7,841 nucleotides of DNA from Phycisphaerales bacterium. Its GTDB lineage: Bacteria; Planctomycetota; Phycisphaerae; Sedimentisphaerales; Anaerohalosphaeraceae. Under the pieces are notes generated by a model that was given only the letters and a program-made list of their open reading frames with translations, ran no database searches and was not told the DNA's origin. Positions 4,886 to 7,841 of the stretch are shown here, piece by piece. Made by a program: the position numbers and the translations under genes. Every line of letters starts with the position of its first letter. Within the stretch, counting starts at the first letter, position 1. The stretch covers positions 1 to 7,841 of the forward strand of contig DSDH01000011.1 in the NCBI GenBank assembly GCA_011055475.1, given 5' to 3'.

Positions 4886-5908
4886 CTATGATGACGGCCG
4901 GAACTGTCGCCTCAGCTTAGCCACCATGGGGGTGATCAGCACGGCTAGCAAGACTACGGCAGCCAAGTGCTGCCACCAGGGTGTGGTCATGGCATGCCAG
5001 TGCGACTGAACCGCCAGGCCCAGATCAGGAAGGAACCGGTCGACCGCCAGCCCCGCCGCCAGGGCGCAGCCCACCACGCTGACCATATATACCACGGCCG
5101 CCCGACGCCCCAAAACCGACCAGAGCGTCGCGAACCCCGCTGCATTCGTCGCCGGACCCGTCATCAGGAAGACCAATGCCGCGCCCGGGCTCACGCCCTT
5201 GGCGATCAGGGCGACGGCCACCGGCACCGAGGCCGTCGCACAGACGTACATCGGAATCCCGGCGACCATAAGCACCAGCATCGCCGTCAGCCCGGTACCC
5301 AACGTCTCAGCGAAGAAATCGTCCGGCACGAGGGCCCCGATCACCGCCGCGATGACCACGCCGACCAGGATGGGCTTGCCGATGTCCTGAGCCAGCGTTA
5401 CAAAACCATGCCTCAGCGCCCGCAAGTACCAGGGACCCGTCGGCTTCTGCCCGTTTGACTCGTCGTCGTCGGCCGCCTGTACCGACTCGACCCGGCGATC
5501 GAACAGCTCCACACCCAGACCCCCGACAATGCCGGTGATGAGCGCGACGACCGGCCGAATCACCATAAATATCGGCCCCATAAGACTATACGTCACGAGA
5601 ATGCTATCGACCCCGGTTTGGGGCGTGCTCAGGAGAAATGCCACCGTTGACCCCTTGCTCGCGCCGCTCTTGCGAAGGGACATCGACACCGGAATCACCC
5701 CACAGGAACACAGCGGCAGGGGCACGCCGAATGCCGAGGCCCTGATGATGGAGCCCAGCCCACGGCGTCCCAGGTGCCGCCGAACCAATGCAGGCGAAAT
5801 CCACACGCTCAGAAGCCCGGCCACCAGGAAGCCGAACAGCAGGTACGGCGACATCTCGGCCAGCGTCGACCAGAAGTCAATAACGAGCGTCTTGATAGTA
5901 TCCCACAC
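4886..5908 (-). CDS. YraQ/DUF318-family permease, SO_0444-like Cu/Zn efflux type
   Basis: A polytopic membrane protein of about 340 residues. It opens WDTIKTLVIDFWSTLAEMSPYLLFGFLVAG, followed by the family signature FGVPLPLCSCGVIPVS (CSCG at 67-70) and a STPQTGVDS segment. A hydrophilic, acidic linker (ESVQAADDDESNGQK) separates it from a second half that repeats the theme: PMYVCATASVPVAVALIAKG, then MTGPATNAA. Members are inner-membrane permeases linked to metal or metalloid efflux; the SO_0444 subgroup is annotated as a Cu/Zn efflux transporter, with the CSC cysteines as candidate ligands. I prefer the GTG at 5908 because TGGAGA lies 7 nt upstream and homologues start at this point; an in-frame GTG at 5929 lacks a ribosome binding site. 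No His-rich tail and no adjacent thioredoxin-like gene are seen. The substrate is inferred. Confidence 0.88.
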   Translation of the reverse strand: MWDTIKTLVIDFWSTLAEMSPYLLFGFLVAGLLSVWISPALVRRHLGRRGLGSIIRASAFGVPLPLCSCGVIPVSMSLRKSGASKGSTVAFLLSTPQTGVDSILVTYSLMGPIFMVIRPVVALITGIVGGLGVELFDRRVESVQAADDDESNGQKPTGPWYLRALRHGFVTLAQDIGKPILVGVVIAAVIGALVPDDFFAETLGTGLTAMLVLMVAGIPMYVCATASVPVAVALIAKGVSPGAALVFLMTGPATNAAGFATLWSVLGRRAAVVYMVSVVGCALAAGLAVDRFLPDLGLAVQSHWHAMTTPWWQHLAAVVLLAVLITPMVAKLRRQFRPSS

Positions 5909-6017
5909 GAGGATTCTCCACGAGACCACTACGAACCAGTTGTACTAGTAATCCTACTCTAACACTGGGATATTGTTCGCGGACTCCAGCCCTCTAACCG
6001 GCATCATGGGGCTTTGT
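5909..6017. other. Spacer between zwf and permease gene
   Basis: About 109 bp with no gene. I see no strong hairpin-plus-T terminator for zwf and no convincing -35/-10 pair for the permease, although the sequence becomes AT-richer near 5940-5975 (ACTAGT palindrome at about 5945). Readthrough from zwf into the permease gene is possible. Confidence 0.4.
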
Positions 6018-7565
6018 TCAGGAGTCGCCCAGCGGCCGCCAGAGTCGCCCGTCGGCCTGGATGAGCCGATCGGCCTCGGCGAAGCTCTGGCTGCCCGCGG
6101 GATACTCATGCAAAGGTGCTTCGGCCTTCGCCCACGCCTCCAGCACCCCCGCCAGGAGCGCCCAGGAGACCTGTACGGCATCCTGCCGGGAGAACAGCGT
6201 CGGATCGCCCAGCATACAATCCAGCAGGAGCCGCTCGTAGGCCTCCGGCGCTTCGGTGCCGAACAGTTCACTGTAGTTGAAGCTCATCGTCAGCGTGCTG
6301 ATGCACGTCTTGGCCCCGGGCCGCTTGGCCTGAAAGCTCAGCGCAATGCCCTCATCCGGCTGGATCTTCAGGATAAGTTGATTGGCGGGCATGTCGGCCA
6401 GGCCGACCGAGGCAAACATGGAATGGGGCACCTGCTTGAAGGTGATGGCGACCTCGGTGAGCTTGCGAGCCAGCCGCTTGCCCGTCCGCAGATAGAAAGG
6501 CACATCTTTCCATCGCCAGTTATCAACGAAGAGCCGGGCGGCCACGAAGGTCTCCGTCTGGCTGTCGGGCTGCACCCCGCGTTCATCCAGATACCCTGGC
6601 ACGTCGCGCCCATCCACGCGCCCGGCCGTGTACCGAGCCCGCAGGATATCCGAGCCCCACAGATCCCCCACACGGATCGGCCGGATGGACCGCAGCAGCT
6701 TGACCTTTTCATCGCGAATCGCCTCGGCGTCGAACGAGGCCGGCGGCTCCATCGTCGCCAGCGTCAGCATCTGCAGCATGTGATTCTGGAACATGTCCCG
6801 CAGGGCCCCGCTGGTATCGTAGTACCCCGCGCGGTGCTCCACGCCCACCGATTCGGCGATCGTAAGCTGCACGTGATCCACGAAATTGCGGTTCCAGACC
6901 GGCTCGAAGATCGTGTTGGCGAACCGGAACATGAGGATGTTCTGGACCGTCTCCTTGCCCAAGTAGTGGTCGATGCGATACACCTGCGACTCGGCGAAGT
7001 GACGGCCGATGCGATTGTTGAGTTCCTCCGCCGTGGCCTGATCCCGGCCAAAAGGCTTCTCGACGACCAGCCGCGGCGGCCGGCTGCAATCGTGGCCGGC
7101 CACGCGGTTCAGCCCCGCCTCGCCCAAGTGATCGACCACGGTGGGATATAGTCCGGGCGGCACGGCCAGGTAAAAGACGTGCGCCTCCTGCACGCCGTGC
7201 GTACGATCCAACTCCTCGATCCGCGCAGCCAGCGCGGCATACAGCGCCGGGTCGTCATAGGACCCGGAGGTGTAATAGAACCGCGACAGGAAATCTTCGC
7301 GCAACGCAGGCTCGACCCCGCGTCCGTCCAGGGCCTCGGCGAGATGCTCGCGAAACGCGACGTCCGACAGCTCCTGCCGCCCGCACCCCAACAGGTAAAA
7401 GCCCTCATGAAGCAGGTCCCGCTGGTACAGGCGCAGCAGACTGGGGACGATCTTGCGCCGCGTCAAGTCGCCGCTGGCGCCGAACACGACCACCCCACAC
7501 GATGGCGCGCGCGTCTCGGCGCACAGAATATCGAATTCGCGGATCGAGGGGTGTATCTCCGGCAC
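6018..7565 (-). CDS. zwf: Glucose-6-phosphate 1-dehydrogenase
   Basis: A 515-residue enzyme of normal length that oxidises glucose 6-phosphate to 6-phosphogluconolactone, making NADPH at the entry to the oxidative pentose phosphate or Entner-Doudoroff route. The nucleotide motif is FGASGDLTRRK (28-38). The conserved EKPFG is at 169-173 with Lys170. The family signature RIDHYLGKE is at 197-205 and includes His200. NHMLQ at 261-265 contains His262, equivalent to the catalytic base. C-terminal substrate/cofactor segments such as YLRTGKRL and EAYERLLLDCMLGD are intact. The start is GTG 7565, with AGGGGA 8 nt upstream. It follows rubredoxin by 39 bp, so cotranscription is likely. No pgl or gnd gene is visible. 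A link to the downstream thiol genes through NADPH supply is possible but inferred. Confidence 0.97.
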   Translation of the reverse strand: MPEIHPSIREFDILCAETRAPSCGVVVFGASGDLTRRKIVPSLLRLYQRDLLHEGFYLLGCGRQELSDVAFREHLAEALDGRGVEPALREDFLSRFYYTSGSYDDPALYAALAARIEELDRTHGVQEAHVFYLAVPPGLYPTVVDHLGEAGLNRVAGHDCSRPPRLVVEKPFGRDQATAEELNNRIGRHFAESQVYRIDHYLGKETVQNILMFRFANTIFEPVWNRNFVDHVQLTIAESVGVEHRAGYYDTSGALRDMFQNHMLQMLTLATMEPPASFDAEAIRDEKVKLLRSIRPIRVGDLWGSDILRARYTAGRVDGRDVPGYLDERGVQPDSQTETFVAARLFVDNWRWKDVPFYLRTGKRLARKLTEVAITFKQVPHSMFASVGLADMPANQLILKIQPDEGIALSFQAKRPGAKTCISTLTMSFNYSELFGTEAPEAYERLLLDCMLGDPTLFSRQDAVQVSWALLAGVLEAWAKAEAPLHEYPAGSQSFAEADRLIQADGRLWRPLGDS

Positions 7566-7604
7566 GACACCGGTCCCCTTCGACGATCGGGCCGATGGAC
7601 CCGA

Positions 7605-7769
7605 TCAGTCCTCCAGCGGCTCGAATTCGTCCTTGCCCACACCGCAGTCCGGGCAGGTCCAATCGTCCGGCAGATCATCAAACGCCGTTCCCGGCGCCAC
7701 GCCGTTGTCCGGATCGCCCACCTGCGGATCATAAATGTATCCGCACATCAGGCATCTGTACTTCTTCAC
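7605..7769 (-). CDS. Rubredoxin
   Basis: A 54-residue one-electron carrier, the exact usual length for a classical rubredoxin. It contains two Cys pairs that bind a single Fe: CLMCGY (Cys6, Cys9) and CPDCGVGKDEF (Cys39, Cys42). The family-typical middle reads YDPQVGDPDNGVAPGTAFDDLPDDW. The open frame continues upstream, but GTG 7769 is the start: MKKYRC is the standard N-terminus and an AAAGGAG ribosome binding site lies 6 nt before it. Rubredoxins pass electrons to rubredoxin:oxygen oxidoreductases, rubrerythrin or superoxide reductase in anaerobes; no such partner is visible within the window. It precedes zwf by 39 bp, which would place an electron carrier and an NADPH generator on one message. 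Confidence 0.97.
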   Translation of the reverse strand: MKKYRCLMCGYIYDPQVGDPDNGVAPGTAFDDLPDDWTCPDCGVGKDEFEPLED

Positions 7770-7789
7770 TCGCGTCTCCTTTGTAGTAC

Positions 7790-7841
7790 TCAATCCCGGT
7801 TCGCCGACGGCGGCTCTTGACCTTCGGGCCACTCCTGCAAC
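7790..7841 (-). CDS. Possible 3' end of an upstream gene (edge fragment)
   Basis: One minus-strand frame entering the window reads LQEWPEGQEPPSANRD and stops at TGA 7792-7790, 20 bp before the rubredoxin start. The spacing and protein-like composition would suit the last codons of a cotranscribed upstream gene. With only 16 residues visible, the family cannot be named and chance is not excluded. Confidence 0.3.
   Translation of the reverse strand, partial: LQEWPEGQEPPSANRD

Noticed and set aside
5973..7151. Long plus-strand open frame (392 codons) opposite zwf
   Set aside because: It mirrors a clearly real glucose-6-phosphate dehydrogenase, is rich in Arg, Gly, Pro and His, and has no recognisable domain, as expected for antisense frames in GC-rich DNA.

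Overview
The window is a GC-rich bacterial chromosome segment in which every gene I accept reads on the minus strand. GTG starts are common (three genes here), and most starts have AGGAG- or GGGG-type ribosome binding sites. A lipoprotein and an RND-superfamily exporter suggest a Gram-negative envelope. Rubredoxin, a CoA-disulfide-reductase-like flavoprotein with a rhodanese domain, FmdB and DUF302 proteins point to an anaerobe or microaerophile with active thiol, sulfur or redox chemistry. Planctomycetota or deltaproteobacteria-like lineages would fit, but the sequence alone does not settle the taxon.

Layout, in the direction of transcription (high to low coordinates). (1) 7769-6018: rubredoxin, then glucose-6-phosphate dehydrogenase (zwf) 39 bp later. 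A possible 3' end of another gene lies at the right edge. (2) 5908-4886: a YraQ/DUF318-type permease with a CSCG motif (SO_0444-like Cu/Zn efflux family). (3) 4885-4313: a poorly coding stretch. It holds a strong-looking minus-strand promoter with overlapping dyads, a 20-codon small ORF with a good ribosome binding site, and two places where coding-like sequence appears broken by a frameshift, one on each strand. (4) 4312-3576: a membrane-anchored DUF302 protein followed 20 bp later by an FmdB-type zinc ribbon. (5) 3441-3166: a small lipoprotein with a SmpA/BamE-like repeat. (6) 2839-1: an ArsR-family regulator, overlapping by 8 bp the CoA-disulfide reductase/rhodanese fusion, followed 40 bp later by an RND/MMPL-type exporter that runs off the left edge.

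How the genes may work together (inference). The ArsR protein lacks the classical metal-binding ELCVCDL motif but carries a CX4C pair in its last helix. It is translationally coupled to an enzyme with two reactive cysteine centres, a CoADR-type Cys and a rhodanese Cys. That fits a thiol- or persulfide-responsive unit: sensor, persulfide/disulfide reductase with sulfurtransferase, and exporter. The neighbouring DUF302, FmdB, permease and rubredoxin genes fit a wider metal/sulfur/redox stress neighbourhood, but nothing in the sequence proves that they are co-regulated.
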